Shown here: piece by piece, positions 12,905 through 25,429 of the stretch
How the letters are laid out: each line of letters begins with the position of its first letter
Numbering within the stretch: position 1 is the first letter of the stretch
Assembly: GCF_003597395.2 (NCBI RefSeq)
Contig: NC_133773.1
Coordinates: forward strand, 144,829,183 to 144,893,182
DNA length: 64,000 nucleotides
Direction: 5' to 3'
From: Chelonoidis abingdonii
Lineage: Eukaryota > Chordata > Testudines > Testudinidae
The notes under the pieces: generated by a model
Database searches by the model: none
Seen by the model: the letters and a program-made list of their open reading frames with translations, nothing else
Told to the model about the DNA's origin: nothing
Position numbers and translations under genes: made by a program

Positions 12905-13280
12905 TGTCCAAATGTAAAAAAGAGCCAGATTCCAATCGTGGTGAGATTGGGGTAACTCCAGACTAACATCCCCGAAATCAGTGGGACAAATTCCATCCTC
13001 GGAGTCGGTGGTGTCAATCCAGAGCAACTCCACCAACTCTAATATAATTATGACGGCAAGATTATCTAATGACCATGCCTTCGAAAGGGGAGTTTCCACC
13101 CTTGCAAAAGAAAGAAAGAAAGAAAGGAAGAAAAAAAGAACTTTAAGCAATTTGAAGTGTCACACAAAAGCAAAAATAGTCTAGATGACCAGATTCTCAG
13201 TTGGTGTAAATCAGTGAAGTTCTCTTAAGTTCAGTGGAGCTATGCCAAGTGCCAGCAGTTGAGGACCTGCCCTAGAGTTT
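12905..13280. repeat. 'GTGTAAATC' dispersed foldback family, two remnants, plus (GAAA)n
   Basis: 12914-13030 and 13183-13275 carry the words 'gggtaactccag', 'aatcagtgg' and 'ttggtgtaaatcagtgaag'. Relatives occur at 19.3, 24.2, 24.5, 25.2 and 26.9 kb. A short GAAA microsatellite with interruptions lies at 13106-13140. Confidence 0.4.
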
Positions 13281-13284
13281 ATCT

Positions 13285-14550
13285 TAACACTGTTACGGTG
13301 GCCTTGCACACACCATCATTGTGCTCGTTCAGTCAGAAGGTAGCTCTCACACATGCTCCTGATCTCTCTTTATGCTGAACATTTACACACCGAGTGTTTC
13401 CCTTCACATCCCCGTAATATCTCTCTTTGGGCCAGACAGGCATGGCGATTTGTACCAGCTGAGGATCCACCCTCTCTCAATATATTTGGTATCATCCAAC
13501 CCCCATGAAATGCCTTTCGCCTAGGCTGGTGTTAGCAGGAATAGGGCGTGTTTCTACCTCCCCATCACAACCCGCACGCCAAATCAGATGGAACTTCTGT
13601 TGCACCTGTCTCCTCCCTCCTCATCCTACGTGACGGGCGTGTGATCCCTGCCTGTTAAGCCTTCTTTGCATGTTTGCCCGCTCCTACAGTGAAGGTTTCC
13701 TAAATGTCTGGGCCTTCAGTGTCTGTCTGAATTTTGCATCCTGACGGGAAGGTTCCCCTTCACAGCGCCTGCCCACGCTGAAACTGACAATACGGAGGTT
13801 CACCTTGGCCACTGCTTTGTAAAGTGCCCGAAGCTGGGAGCAGCCAGCGCCGCAGCCCAGGCTGATAGGCAGAGATGGGCAGGGTTTTTTTTACAATTAT
13901 TATTTAACAGGCTGCCCTGCGAATGACCTCGGAGGTTTAAAGCTCTCTGTGCCATGTGTCAGTTACTCCCTGCATCTGGGCTATTCATAGCTTCCCTCCG
14001 AGGCCTTTTTCCCTACCCGCGCTGGGATTAGCTCATTCTGACAGTCAGCTGACAATGGTTGTGGAGAGGGCAAAGGCTGGATCCATGCCACCTTTTAGTG
14101 GCATCACTATGTGTCCTCTTCCCTCCCTGCCCCTCCATTCCAGGCTTGCTCTAGTGGATTGGGGAGCGCTCTCGGTCCCCACGGATTTCAGTAAGAGTTG
14201 AGGGGGGCAGGACATACTGCAGGATCGGGCTCTTAGAACTGCATAAATGAACCAACATTTACAGCAAGGCTGCAGCAGGGTCAGGAGGTTTTCTGATGGC
14301 AGGACTGCTGTGACTCAGAATGCCAATCAGGGTAAACAGCTTCATCCTCCCAGACCCTGGTGGTCAACTTCCCAGGAAACCCAGAGTCCAACGTGGCTAG
14401 CAGTGCAGAAGGAACACCAGGAGGGAGTGGGAGATGGATGGGAGATGTTCAGGAGATCTCCACGCCGGAATTTAACCTGGAGAGGGAAGTAAACAAAGTG
14501 AGAGGGGATACCCTTGTGGACCGAAGAATTGACCACCCAAGAAGAAAAGA
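13285..14550. other. intronic sequence, nothing recognised
   Basis: No transposon, RNA gene or exon was recognised; the open frames are short and featureless. Confidence 0.4.
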
Positions 14551-14554
14551 GGAG

Positions 14555-17440
14555 TGAAAACTAGACTATGGGTGATGTGCGTGGTGTAGAAGGTCTGTGC
14601 ACGGACAGGGGGAAAAGATGTCACTGACGCCAAACGCCAAAAATTAAAAATGTCTGGTACACTAATGCGAGGAGCCTAGGTACAGATGGAGGAACTGGAG
14701 CTACTGGTGCAGAAGTGAAAACCGGTATTATAGGGATAACAGAAACGCTGGTGGAATAGTACTCATGACTGGAGTACAGATATTGAAGGCTCATGTGGCT
14801 GATTTTAGAAAAGACAGGAAGAAAGGCAAAAGGTGGTGGAGTAGCCTTGGTAACATCAATGATGAGTGAACTGTAATGGAAATAAGAAGTATGGAATGGA
14901 TAAGGACGGAGCTCTGCATCTGGGTAAAAATCACGCTGGGTAAAAAAGCTACTAGAGCTTCCCCTAGATAGTGCTTGGGGTGGTGCTACAGACGCCGGGA
15001 TCTGATTGGTATGGATAGAGACCTCTTTTAATGTCTTATATGAAGTAAACACAAAGGGAAATGTGTGATTATGGGAGACTTCAACTTCCCGGATATAGAC
15101 TGGAGGACGAGTGCTTGCAAGAATAATAGGGGTCAGATTTTTCTGGATGTGATAGCGGATGGATTTCTTCATCAAGTAGTTGAAGTACCTACGAGAGGGG
15201 ATGCCATTTTAGATTTGGTTTTGGTGAGCAGTGAGGACCTCGTAGAAGAAATGGTGGTAGGGGACAACCTTGGTTCGAGTGATCATGAGCTGATTCAATT
15301 CAAATTAGATGGAAGGATAAACAAACGTAGATCTGGGATTAGGGTTTTCGACTTCTCGAGGGCTAATTTTAAAGAGTTAAGGAAATTAGTTAGGGAAGTG
15401 GATTGGACGGAGGAACTTGTGGATTTAAATGCGGAGGAGGCCTGGAATTACTTTAAGTCGCAGCTGCGGAAACTGTCGGAAGCCTGCATCCCAAGAAAGG
15501 GGAAAAAAACCATGGGCAGGAGTTGTAGGCCAAGCTGGATGAGCAAGCAACTCAGAGAGGGGATTAGGAAAAAGCAGAAAGCTTACAGGGAGTGGAAGAA
15601 AGGCGGGATTAGCAAGGGAAGCTACCTTAGTGAGGTCAGAACATGTAGGGATAAAGTGAGGAAGGCTAAAAGCCGCGTAGAACTGGACCTTGCAAAGGGA
15701 ATCAAAACCAATAGTAAAAGGTTCTACAGCCACATAAATAAGAAGAAAACAAAGAAAGAAGAAGTGGGGCGCTATACACTGAGGATGGAACGGAGGTTAA
15801 GGATAACCTAGGCATGGCCCAATATCTAAATAAGTACTTTGCCTCGGTCTTTAATAAGACTAGTGAGGAGTTTAGGGATGATGGAGGGATGATAAACGGG
15901 AATGTGGATATGGAGGTGGATATTACCGCATCTGAGGTAGAGGCCAAACTTGAACAGCTTAATGGGACAAAATCGGAGGGACCGGACAATCTCCACCCGA
16001 GGATATTAAAGGAACTGGCGCGTGAAATTGCGAGCCCGTTAGCGAGAATTTTTTAAGCAATCGGTAAACTCGGGGGTTGTGCCGTACGACTGGAGAATTG
16101 CTAACGTAGTTCCTTTTTAAGAAAGGGAATAAAAGTGATCCGGGTAATTATAGGCCTGTTAGCTTGACGTCTGTAGTGTGTAAGGTCTTGGAAAAAATTT
16201 TAAGGGAGAAAGTAGTTAAGGACATTGAGGTCAATGGTAATTGGGACGAATTGCAACATGGATTTACTAAAGGTAGATCGTGCCAAACCAACCTGATCTC
16301 CTTCTTTGAGAAGGTGACGGATTACTTAGACAAAGGAAATGCGGTAGATCTAATTTACCTCGATTTCAGTAAGGCGTTTGACACGGTTCCGCATGGGGAA
16401 CTGTTAGTTAAATTGGAAAAGATGGGGATGAATATGAAAGTTGTAAGGTGGATAAGGAACTGGTTAAAGGGGAGACTCCAGCGGGTCGTACTGAAGGGTG
16501 AATGTCAGGCTGGAAGGAGGTTACTAGTGAGTCCCTCAAGGATCGGTTTTGGGACCGATCTTATTTAACCTTTTTATTACTGACCTTGGCACAAAGAGCG
16601 GGAATGTGCTAATAAAGTTTGCGGATGACACGAAGCTGGGGGGTATTGCTAACACGGAGAAGGACCGGGATACTATTCAGGAAGATCTGGACCACCTTGT
16701 AAACTGGAGTAATAGTAATAGGATGAAATATAATAGTGAAAAGTGCAAGGTCATGCACTTAGGGATAATAATAAGAATTTTAGATATACGTTGGGGACGC
16801 ATCAGTTGGAAGTGACGGAGGAGGAGAAGGACCTTGGGGTATTGGTTGATAGCAGGATGACTATGAGCCGCCAATGTGATATGGCTGTTAAAAAAGCAAA
16901 TGCGGTTTTAGGATGCATCAGGCGAGGTATTTCCAGCAAGGAGAAGGAGGTGTTAGTGCCGTTATATACGGCGCTGGTGAGACCCCACCTGGAATATTGT
17001 GTGCAGTTCTGGTGTCCCATGTTTAAGAAGGATGAATTCAAACTGGAACAGGTTCAGAGACGGGCTACTAGGATGATCCGAGGAATGGAAAATCTGCCTT
17101 ATGAAAGGAGACTCAAAGAGCTTGGCTTGTTTAGCCTGGCCAAAAGAAGGCTCCGGGGGATATGCTTGCTCTATATAAATATATCAGGGGGATTAACGTT
17201 AGGGAGGGAGAGGAATTATTTAAGTTTAGTACTAATGTAGGCACGAGGACGAATGGGTACAAACTGGATATTAGGAAGTTTAGACTTGAAATTAGACGAA
17301 GGTTTCTAACCATTAGGGGAGTGAAGTTCTGGGGTTGTTATAAATGTGTATGGGTAGGGTTTTGTGGCCTGCCTTGTGCAGGAGGTCAGACTAGATGATC
17401 ATATTGGTCCCTTCTGACCTATGAGTCTATGAGTCTATGG
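14555..17440 (+). mobile_element. CR1 LINE, 5'-truncated, with endonuclease and reverse transcriptase
   Basis: About 2.9 kb of CR1 ORF2 on the plus strand. The N-terminal endonuclease part (14640-15060) is broken by stops, but 15065-15811 is open and holds GDFNFPDIDWR and SDHELIQF of the endonuclease, then the linker before the polymerase. Reverse transcriptase follows in broken frames: LIYLDFSKAFDTVPHG near 16345 and KFADDTKLGG near 16615, which contains the catalytic FADD. The C-terminal RATRMIRGMENLPYERRL is near 17065. The 3' end carries 'aggtcagactagatgatca' and short 'tatgagtc' repeats at 17412-17438. ORF1 is absent. It is dead but the best preserved LINE in the window, so a fairly recent insertion. 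Confidence 0.9.
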
Positions 17441-17444
17441 GAAG

Positions 17445-19275
17445 TGATGGGAGGTCATCAAAGGATCTGGGGTATGAATGCACTGCACTGAGGACTGGAC
17501 TAGCATCAGCAGATTGCTCTGGATAGGTACTCAGATGCTGAGCTGCACTTTGTGGGCTGGAAATCACACAACAGCCGTCGCTTTTATGAGCCGAGAGGAG
17601 CCTGCATCTTAGTGTTCTGACCAGATCTGAGCATGGGGGTTCTGCTCTGAAGCTATCTCTGCTCATGAGATTTCTGGTCTCCCCTGTTTGCTATTTCAGA
17701 CAGAATCTGGAAGCCAGGAACCGGTGGGAGAGCAGGAGAAACAAGGAGGGCAAATCCCATTATCCAAAATATTTGGAACCACAGACAAGGTTCAGTTCAG
17801 CAGTTGACTCAAGGGTCGGGAAGAGGTTGGGACCATGGACAAACTGGAATCATTTACCTGAAACTCTCAGAACTCTGTGGATCCCAGATGGGACCCAGCC
17901 CTGGTTTCAGAACCACTATTCCAGCCAACACGGTTTTGCAAAATCAACCTCCCCTTTGATGTAGTTCTCCTACCTAAACTGACTCATCTTGCCCCACCTC
18001 AACAGTCAGGTAAGCAGGGGGATGGGAGAACAGCCAGGGAGTTTCTCGGCTCAGATCACTGGGCAACAGTCTAGCCATGCAGTTCCCTTGGCCAGTAAGT
18101 GCAGCACATCAAGCTGAGTCTACAGCTGAGTCCAAGCCATGGAGTGTGAATCCAAACATAGATCTACATTTCCTCCAAGTTTGGCAAGCATCAGATATTG
18201 GGTTCTGGTTTGGCCCATTATAGACAAAGGAGCCAGCTGCGAAGTTTGCGGGTGCTTAGACTCAAGATTTGGATTTGAGGCCCAACTCCAGATGAGAGTA
18301 GGAGCCATGTTTTAAGCCTGGCTCTAGCAAGGTCTTGATCAGGAGGCCTGGAAATTGCAGATACTGTTATGCTCATAGTGTGAACACAGAGAAGTTAGGT
18401 AAAAACATCAATACCCTTTGTGGAGGATTGCAGCGTAACCCTACTTTATTCCTTAGAATGCAGCACAACAACGCACAAGAACCCCAAAACAGAGAGAGAC
18501 AAAGCAGGCTGCTCCGTATAACCTAGTGACACAACTCACCCTGCTTTACTCTAGATGAGCTGACTACACACTGACAGATGCTAGGCCCAGTCACCACTGA
18601 GACTGCAACAAAGACCAGGAAAAAAATAACCCTGAAATTTAAATTGATAGCCTACAATTTTAACAGAGTTTTCAATACTCCACAGATACAATTTGTGCTC
18701 ACAATTATCTGCAGGAGCAAATGTCTAAGCATGTTATCTGTTACCACTGTGAGGACAAGGTGCCCAAATTTCAGGCTCAAAACCAGAGGCCGGAAACCTG
18801 TCCCTGCATCTCTGTTGCCCTCAGATTTTGATCTAGTTTCTGTTCCCCAGGAGAGTAACCTCACGAGACACAGTGGGAGCCTGATGGGGGGAGTCTCCGG
18901 GGAATGAGACAGATTTCTCCAAACAAAACACACTAGCAACCAGTAGTGGTGCTGGGGCCTGGAGAGTGTGCGGAGAAGAATAAAACAAGGACTCAACCAT
19001 CTGTCTCCTTGGTGGCCCGAGCTGGTTGCATCATGGAGAAGAGGGGCAGAAATGCTTTTTACGTTCTATTTAGCAGATGTGGCGCTCGGGAGATGGGGGG
19101 GCACCTCTATAAGCTTCTCAGAGGCTTTCCTGAAAGCTGCATGTGATTTTAATTCTCCATCAACACCACGGAGGATTCAGTCTCTTCTTTTTCTCCCTCA
19201 AGATACATTTGACTTTTAAACGATTCCCCGCAGCAGGCTTCATTTTGCTGAACGTATCCTGCTAGAGACATGGGG
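17445..19275. other. intronic sequence, nothing recognised
   Basis: No exon or repeat family was recognised with confidence. Confidence 0.4.
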
Positions 19276-19279
19276 GCCA

Positions 19280-19385
19280 CTTCCTGCTCTCAGTTACATC
19301 GATGTAAATCTGGAGGAACCCTATGGAAATCAGTGGGCACCCTCTGAATTGATGCCGGTGTAGCTGGCAGCAGGATGCGCCCCGT
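19280..19385. repeat. 'GTGTAAATC' dispersed family remnant
   Basis: 'cagttacatcgatgtaaat', 'ggaaatcagtgggcacc' and 'gatgccggtgtagc' match the shared pattern of this family. Confidence 0.4.
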
Positions 19386-19506
19386 GCATATATATTCTGA
19401 GTAGCGCTGGCAGGATAGGGAGGGGAAAGCATGTGATTTGCATTAGATTTTTGGTTTTTGTGCAAGAGAAAACAGGCAAAAAGCTTTAGGAAGAATAAAA
19501 GAATTA

Positions 19507-19888
19507 CAATAGAACCTCTGAGTTACGAACATCAGAGTTACAAACTGACCGGTCAACCACACACCTCATTTGAACTGGAAGTACACAATCAGGTAGCAGC
19601 AGAGAGAGACACACGCACACATACAAAGTGAATACAGTACAGTACTGTGTTAAGAGTAAACTACTAAAAAAACAAAGTGAAAGTTAAAAACAAAGAAGGA
19701 AATTGTTTCTCTGCTTGTTTCATTTAAATCAAGATGGTTAAAAGCCGTGTTTTTCTTCCGCATAGTAAGATTTCAAAGCTGTGTTAAGCCAATGTTCAGC
19801 TGTGAACTTTTGAAAGAACCAGAATGTTTTGTTCAGCATCAGAAACAAGCTCCATTCCCAAGGGGCTTGTAACTCTGAGGTTCTGCTG
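19507..19888. mobile_element. mariner/pogo-type MITE (382 bp)
   Basis: The termini are inverted repeats: CAATAGAACCTCTGAGTTAC on the left, and CAGCAGAACCTCAGAGTTAC read inward from the right end at 19888. The element is flanked by TA on both sides (19505-19506, 19889-19890), the target duplication of Tc1/mariner elements. There is no transposase. I recall this family as common in turtles. Confidence 0.75.
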
Positions 19889-19889
19889 T

Positions 19890-20945
19890 ACGTACAAATT
19901 GGCGGGCTGGGTTCTTGAGGTGCTGGGGGCCTTCAGCGCCCATTGTGAACCAAAGATGCTCAGGACCTTGCAGGACTAGGCCCCAAAACTCTACAAAGAC
20001 AGAAATACAGAGTGAGGCCTGGCCAGGAGAGAGGGGAAGGGCTTCAAGCATTAGACCCAATGCAGGTCCTAATGTAAGGCTATCCCCCTCTTACTACCAG
20101 CCCATAGTAAGTGGGGGGAGAGGGGATGTTTGGCAAGCGTCTCAGGGCTCTGGAACATCAGCGGGCTCCTGGCTTCCAACAGGGCAGGATGAAGCTGAGT
20201 CCCATACACAAAAATGCCAGTGTATTTTGGGTGTGTGCCCAACTGAGCCAGCAAGAATCTCCCATACCAGCCCCCCAGGTATCTGTGCAAAGAGCTCCCC
20301 CAACTCACACCACCTGCTTTTCATTCCAGCATCACCCACTTGCCTTTGTCATACTGCAGCTCCTTTACAAGGAACTAAATCTCAAGGAGAAGGCAGATTT
20401 CCCCAAGAGAGAAGGGCAGGGTGGGGATGCAGCATAGCGTACTGGGCCCCATGCCCCACCCCCCACTGCTAATCTAATAACAGCCCCAATGCACTGCAGT
20501 GGTCCCAGCAACCTGTCACTCCCCAGTAACCAATGGGAAAGCAGAGTTGGACCAGTTCCACCCAGAGAGCCCCGACTATTGTATTAGCCTCTCTGTTTAA
20601 ATCCCAGAGACGAACTGAGACCCGCACAGCTCTCACGGGCCCTGATCCCACACAGCACTCACGCATAAGTACATACTGAAAGCTAAGTACGTGCTTACCT
20701 GCCTTGCTGAATCAGGGCCAAAGGGCACGGAATTGGGAGGCCCTGAGCCACAATGACCAAAGCCAGAACATTCACATATGAGAAGCTGAGACACCTAGCT
20801 CTGTACTCATGATGTGATAGATAGATAGAACTGCAGACAATTGCAGTCATGACAACTGACACCATCTGAGGTGTACACTAATAGCCAGGAATGAGTCTAA
20901 GCCACAAAGTTCGGATCAGAATCTGGATCCGAACTTTCCTAACCA
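19890..20945. other. intronic sequence, nothing firm
   Basis: 20580-20725 has inverted words ('gggccctgatccc' and 'gaatcagggccaaag'), suggesting an old foldback repeat. Otherwise unremarkable. Confidence 0.35.
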
Positions 20946-20949
20946 TGTT

Positions 20950-21510
20950 TGGATTGGAGTTTTGGTTCATAGTCATCTTTAGTTAAAACCCAAACAGTGT
21001 GAAAACTTATCTGAGTATTTGGCCCAAATAAATAAGTAAATAATTTTCATATAAAACACACACAAAAATTGTGAATTTGCAAAATTTCTTTTTGGAAAAA
21101 TTTCCATTTTCTGACCATCTCCCATTATACTGTGTCTAGGAAGGTGGGGGTTGGATCTCAGTTAGGGTCTCTAGCTGCTACTGTTAATTAATTAATAATA
21201 GCAATGATAATAATACGGACCTATGGGTTTGGTTTGACCCAATCTTTGTCTTTCACATTCTGATGGTCCACTGTGAAATGGGTTTCTATCCACTGAAAGT
21301 TTCAACTTTGTTGAAAAACCAAATGTTTTTCTCTCAAAACCAGAAGCTTTCAGCTTTTGGTCAAAAGGTTTTGTAGTTTTTGATTTTTCACCACAAAGCG
21401 AATGTTTGGCAGAAAGTAGAAACTTTTCACAACAAAAATAATTAGTCAAAACCCCAATTTTTCATTGAAAACCAGTTTTGGTGGAAAATTTTCCACCAGT
21501 CCTAGTTGTG
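20950..21510. repeat. AT-rich 'GAAAATTTTC' dispersed repeat
   Basis: Runs such as 'ggaaaaatttccattttctg', 'gaaaaaccaaatg' and 'ggtggaaaattttccacca' recur here and at about 22290-22500, 28036-28745 and 31045-31355. They look like diverged copies of one AT-rich family rich in self-complementary words. Family unknown to me. Confidence 0.4.
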
Positions 21511-21514
21511 ACAC

Positions 21515-22285
21515 CCAGAATTAATTTGGGATTCTTGGATAATCCCATAAAGCTGATAGGCTGCAGGAATTCGCACCCTATAATCCAAAATTACCTACTG
21601 AATTTCCTGGTGATCCTGTCTTTCACAAACCACTGTGCCCTATTGGAATGAGAGTGTGCGTGGGACCTGTCCCACATGATACCGTGCCACCTCTCACAAG
21701 TTTGCTGGGACAATGAGCACTGATCTCATAACTCTTGTGTCCTGGAGAATGAATTGCTCTACCTACAGGACAGGTAGAACATGGACACAGACAGCATGAG
21801 CTTCACACGGTCATCATCACTTACAACATGCCTCAAATCTGTCCTGGAGTGAGAGAACAGTTCAAACTCCACAGCTCGGTCAATCCTGTGTCTCTTGGGT
21901 GATGCTGCCAATAAGGAGGACAATTATTACCAATTGTGGAAGGTTTGGGGCCATGAACACCTGTCTTCTGGGATATTCAACAAACGAGACAAGGGGAGCA
22001 CATCGAAAAGGCGAGTCACGTGCCCTGTGTGCTGTGTAACAAGGGTTCATATCAAACTCTTCTCCAAGGAGAGAGCCAAATGTATCTTCTCCTAGGGAAT
22101 GGGCTGCATTGTGAAGGTTTTGACACACTCTGTCTACCATGGCTTCTTACATTAGCTGTGGAGAGCTGCTATACCTCAGGCTGCTGTGACAGACGCAGGA
22201 GAGAATGTTGTAAGTTCTAGAGACCTCTCACCCTCATCTCCATATCAGTTAAGTGACAGTATTTATATCCTGCTCCCGTGATTTG
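21515..22285. other. intronic sequence, nothing recognised
   Basis: No exon, RNA gene or confident repeat. Confidence 0.4.
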
Positions 22286-22289
22286 ACCG

Positions 22290-22500
22290 TTGATCATAAA
22301 TAGAGAAAATGAACATTTTCCAAATTTCCATTTCTTGGACAATATTTGACCCTCCCAAAATTCATTTTGGACTGAAACAAACCTGATGGGTTTTTTGTGA
22401 AAATGTTCAAGTTTCTCAACCAACTGGCTGAAAGTTTTCAACAAACTTCTGAAATTTCCTTGACTTTTTTTTTAAATTTTGGCAAACCAGTACAATTTTG
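22290..22500. repeat. AT-rich 'GAAAATTTTC' dispersed repeat
   Basis: 'gaacattttccaaatttcc' and 'gaaaatgttcaagtttctc' place it with the copy at 21 kb. Confidence 0.4.
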
Positions 22501-22639
22501 TAAAATATCTGCCGCAGCTGATCCAGTTCGGATTATAAATATTCTTTACAGATAAACAGGGCGACGACGGGAACAATCCCTGCCGATTTCTTCCAATACT
22601 AATACAGTCAAAGCCCAGAGGCCTGATCCTGATCTTACT

Positions 22640-22765
22640 TACACAAGCGTATAAATAAATTTTAAGGCCAGATGGGACCAAGATGCTCATCTTGTCTGAC
22701 CTCCTGCATTGCATAAGCCAGAGAACCTCAATCAGGCCTAATAACTTGTGGATTTTTACCACTTC
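22640..22765 (-). mobile_element. CR1 3' end, antisense
   Basis: 'taaggccagatgggacca' and 'ttgtctgacctcctgcatt' are the reverse complement of the CR1 3' terminus (compare 17380-17425). Confidence 0.6.
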
Positions 22766-22780
22766 CTTGACAAGCCTTGA

Positions 22781-22852
22781 GGGGAGGGACAGCTCAGTAG
22801 TTTGAGCATTGGCCTGCTAAACCCAGGGTTATGAGCTCAATCCTTGAGGGGT
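22781..22852 (+). mobile_element. tRNA-headed turtle SINE, left part
   Basis: 'acagctcagtagtttgagc', 'ggcctgctaaacccagggtt' and 'gagctcaatccttgag' form a tRNA-like pol III promoter head (A box and B box regions) of the cryptodiran SINE type. The SINE is split by an LTR and resumes at 23801. Confidence 0.7.
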
Positions 22853-23800
22853 TGTCAAGGTATTATTCCCACTTCAAACTTTAGCATCCAGAAAGTGGGG
22901 ACCTGCATGTACCCCTCTAAACTTAATTCCTAGCTTAGATCTGATAGCACAACCACCAACCAGAAATCCCAGTGTCTGGTACACTCCCTGTCTCCCCAAA
23001 ATCTTCCCTGGGGGACACAAGACCCAAACCCCTTGGGTCTTAAAACAAACGGAAATAAACCATTTCCCCTCCCTGGGTTACCCTGAGAGATACACTGATC
23101 CAAACTCCTTGGATCCTAAAACAGAGAGGAATTAACCTTCCCTCCCCCTCCTTTTCCCCCTCCCAGACTTTCCCTGAGAGATACATTGATCCAAACTCCT
23201 TGGATCCTAAAACCGAGAGGAATTACCTTTCCCCCTCTTTCTCTCCCCCCACCACTCCCTGGTGAGTTCAGACCCAATCCCCTTGAGTTTTACACAAGGA
23301 AAAAATCAACCAGGTTCTAAAAAAAAGAAAGCTTTTAATTAAAGAAAGAAAAAATAAAAATTATCTCTGTAAAATCAAGATGGAAAATGTTTACAGGGTC
23401 TAAGCTTATACATAGACTAGAGGGACTCCATCCCCGCTAGCCTAAGTTACAAGTTACAGCAAACAGAGGTAAAATATCCTTCCAGCAAAATACACATTTG
23501 CAAATTAAGAAAACAAACATAAAACTAAGTTGCCTTTTCTAGCCAGTACTTACTATTCTGAACATGAGAGACTGTTTGAAAGAATGGAGACAGATCTGGT
23601 TGCATGTCTGGTCCCTCTTAGTCCCAAGAGAGAACAATGAACAAAAAAAAAACAGCACAAACAAAGATTTCCTTCCACCAAGATTTGAAAGTATCTCGTC
23701 CCCCGATTGGTCCTTTGGTCAGGTGTCAGCCAGGTTCACTGAGCTTGTTAACCCTTTACAGGTAAAAGAGACATTAACCCTTAACTATCTGTTTATGACA
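22853..23800 (-). mobile_element. solo LTR (948 bp) inserted in a SINE
   Basis: The insert begins TGTCA and ends TGACA, the TG...CA termini of LTRs. It is bounded by GGGGT (22848-22852) and AGGGT (23801-23805), a 4-5 bp target duplication, and the SINE reads on across it. Read on the minus strand it starts TGTCATAAACAG, the same as the LTR piece at 63611 on the plus strand. No internal retroviral or Gypsy genes are present, so it is a solo LTR. Superfamily not determined. Confidence 0.7.
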
Positions 23801-23914
23801 AGGGTCCATTTAGGGATCTAGGGCAAAAATCTGTCTGGGGATTGGTCCTGCTTTGAGCAGGGGGTTGGACTAGATGACCTTCTGAGGTCCCTTCCAACCC
23901 TGATATTCTATGAC
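23801..23914 (+). mobile_element. tRNA-headed turtle SINE, right part with CR1-like tail
   Basis: 'ccatttagggatctagggc', then 'ggttggactagatgacctt' and 'cccttccaaccctgatatt' form the CR1-like 3' tail, which allows the SINE to use CR1 machinery (established for such SINEs). Confidence 0.7.
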
Positions 23915-23984
23915 AGATTCCAGATTTCCGTGGGTTTAAATGAGAACAGAATGGTTTAGCTATGTAATAATTAATATTATGAAT

Positions 23985-24115
23985 TTGTATTTTGGTAGCT
24001 CCCAGGGATCCTAGTTATGGACCAGGACTCCATTGTTTTAGGTTCTATACAGACACAGAACAAAGAGACAGTCCTTTCCCAAAGAGTTTGCAATCGAAGT
24101 AGTATCTCTCCTTCT
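23985..24115 (-). repeat. MIR-like tail, antisense
   Basis: 'ggtagctcccagggatcc', 'ggaccaggactccattgtt' and 'acagtcctttcccaaagag' are the inverted form of the tail seen at 8685 and 27285. Confidence 0.5.
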
Positions 24116-24179
24116 TTTAATACTCATTTAAGCCCCACAGTCTCCTGGGTGCTTTACAGAGCAAATACAAAGATCTGAA

Positions 24180-25300
24180 CCTGGCCACTAAGAGTTTACA
24201 ATCTGGGGACCCGATTCTGCAAAGATTTACCCACGTGAGTCAATGTATTCATGTGCGTAAGTTTACACAGGATGGGTAATGGAATGAGAGGAATAAAAAA
24301 TGAATTGCATGAGAGTGCCAGGGTTACAGCAATGAGGCTTCCCCATGACTCGGCTTGTTACAGTACGTGGACGCATTGTGGGGCAAGCACTCAGTGCTAC
24401 TCAATGTGCTCATCGTCAAGTTTTATGGAAAATCATCTTGAAAACATGAACACAGCGGGTCTACTTCGGATCTCACACCAGGTTCGCACTGTTGTAACTC
24501 CACTGACTTCAAGGGAGGTTCTCCCAGTCTACACAAGTGCCAATGAGATCAGAATCCAGCTCTGGGTTATCACATTTTCAGCTGGATTCCTCTGCAGAAA
24601 TGACGTGGTTAAGAGAATTGTACCGACACGTTGGCCTTAGCTTATTATTGTTCCTGTCCTTAAAAATCCATCTGGTTCCTCACCTGTATCTTCCCATAAA
24701 GATGCTACACAGCTAGGAGATTTCTTTTAAAAAGAGGTTCTGTTTTTATAGATAACCAAAACCCCTGATCTACACACCCCACAACTTGGTGGTATTCGAA
24801 AGCCAAACCCAAACATAAGACTTGTGCTATGAGCTCATCTATAGATTTAGTCAGTCCAAGCAAAGCACATGGGCTTGTTGATTGGCTTAGTTCAGCAACT
24901 GCCCATCGGGTAATTGTAAATGTGGCCATAGACAAGCATTGCAATGGTTTAAAATAACACCCTGCTAGAACCAAGAAGGGAAGAAAGTTCCTGTTGGAGA
25001 TTTATTAAATGCAACACTTCTCATCTAAGTGTTTCTACCTTTGTGGAGGACAGACAGACCGGCAAGTTAGAGAACTGGATTGATTCTGTACCATCAAGAA
25101 CCACACAACGTTAGCTACCTGCATAACATAACCGTTTTTTCATCACCCTCATGCATTCTCCTAATGTTTGTCACTCATTTTGCATCTTGTTTAAAATTAA
25201 CCTTTAAGGCCCAGATCCTCAAATAGATTTAGGCCTCTGATTCCCATCAATTTCAAAGGCAGTTTGGCACCTAAATCCCTGTGAGGATCTGGGCGTATGT
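24180..25300. repeat. cluster of 'GTGTAAATC'-like remnants
   Basis: Short remnants at 24190-24260, 24470-24570 ('gttgtaactccactgactt') and 25205-25300 ('ggcccagatcctcaaatag' facing 'ccctgtgaggatctgggc', an inverted pair). Between them no gene is seen; the 129-codon frame at 24251 has no recognisable domain. Confidence 0.35.
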
Positions 25301-25403
25301 TCTTTGGGTCGTCCCATGTCCCATGTCGTCCCACCCAGCACAAGGGGGCCACAAGCCTGCTAGGACCCTTGGGGCAGCACTGTCAGATGAGCACATAGTT
25401 ATG

Positions 25404-25428
25404 ATGACAGACAGACAGACAGACAGAT
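25404..25428. repeat. (GACA)n microsatellite
   Basis: About five and a half perfect units. Confidence 0.9.
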
Positions 25429-25429
25429 G

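Noticed and set aside
22781..22852. Possible tRNA gene
   Set aside because: A-box and B-box words belong to a SINE head; the CR1-like tail follows after the LTR insertion and no cloverleaf is kept.
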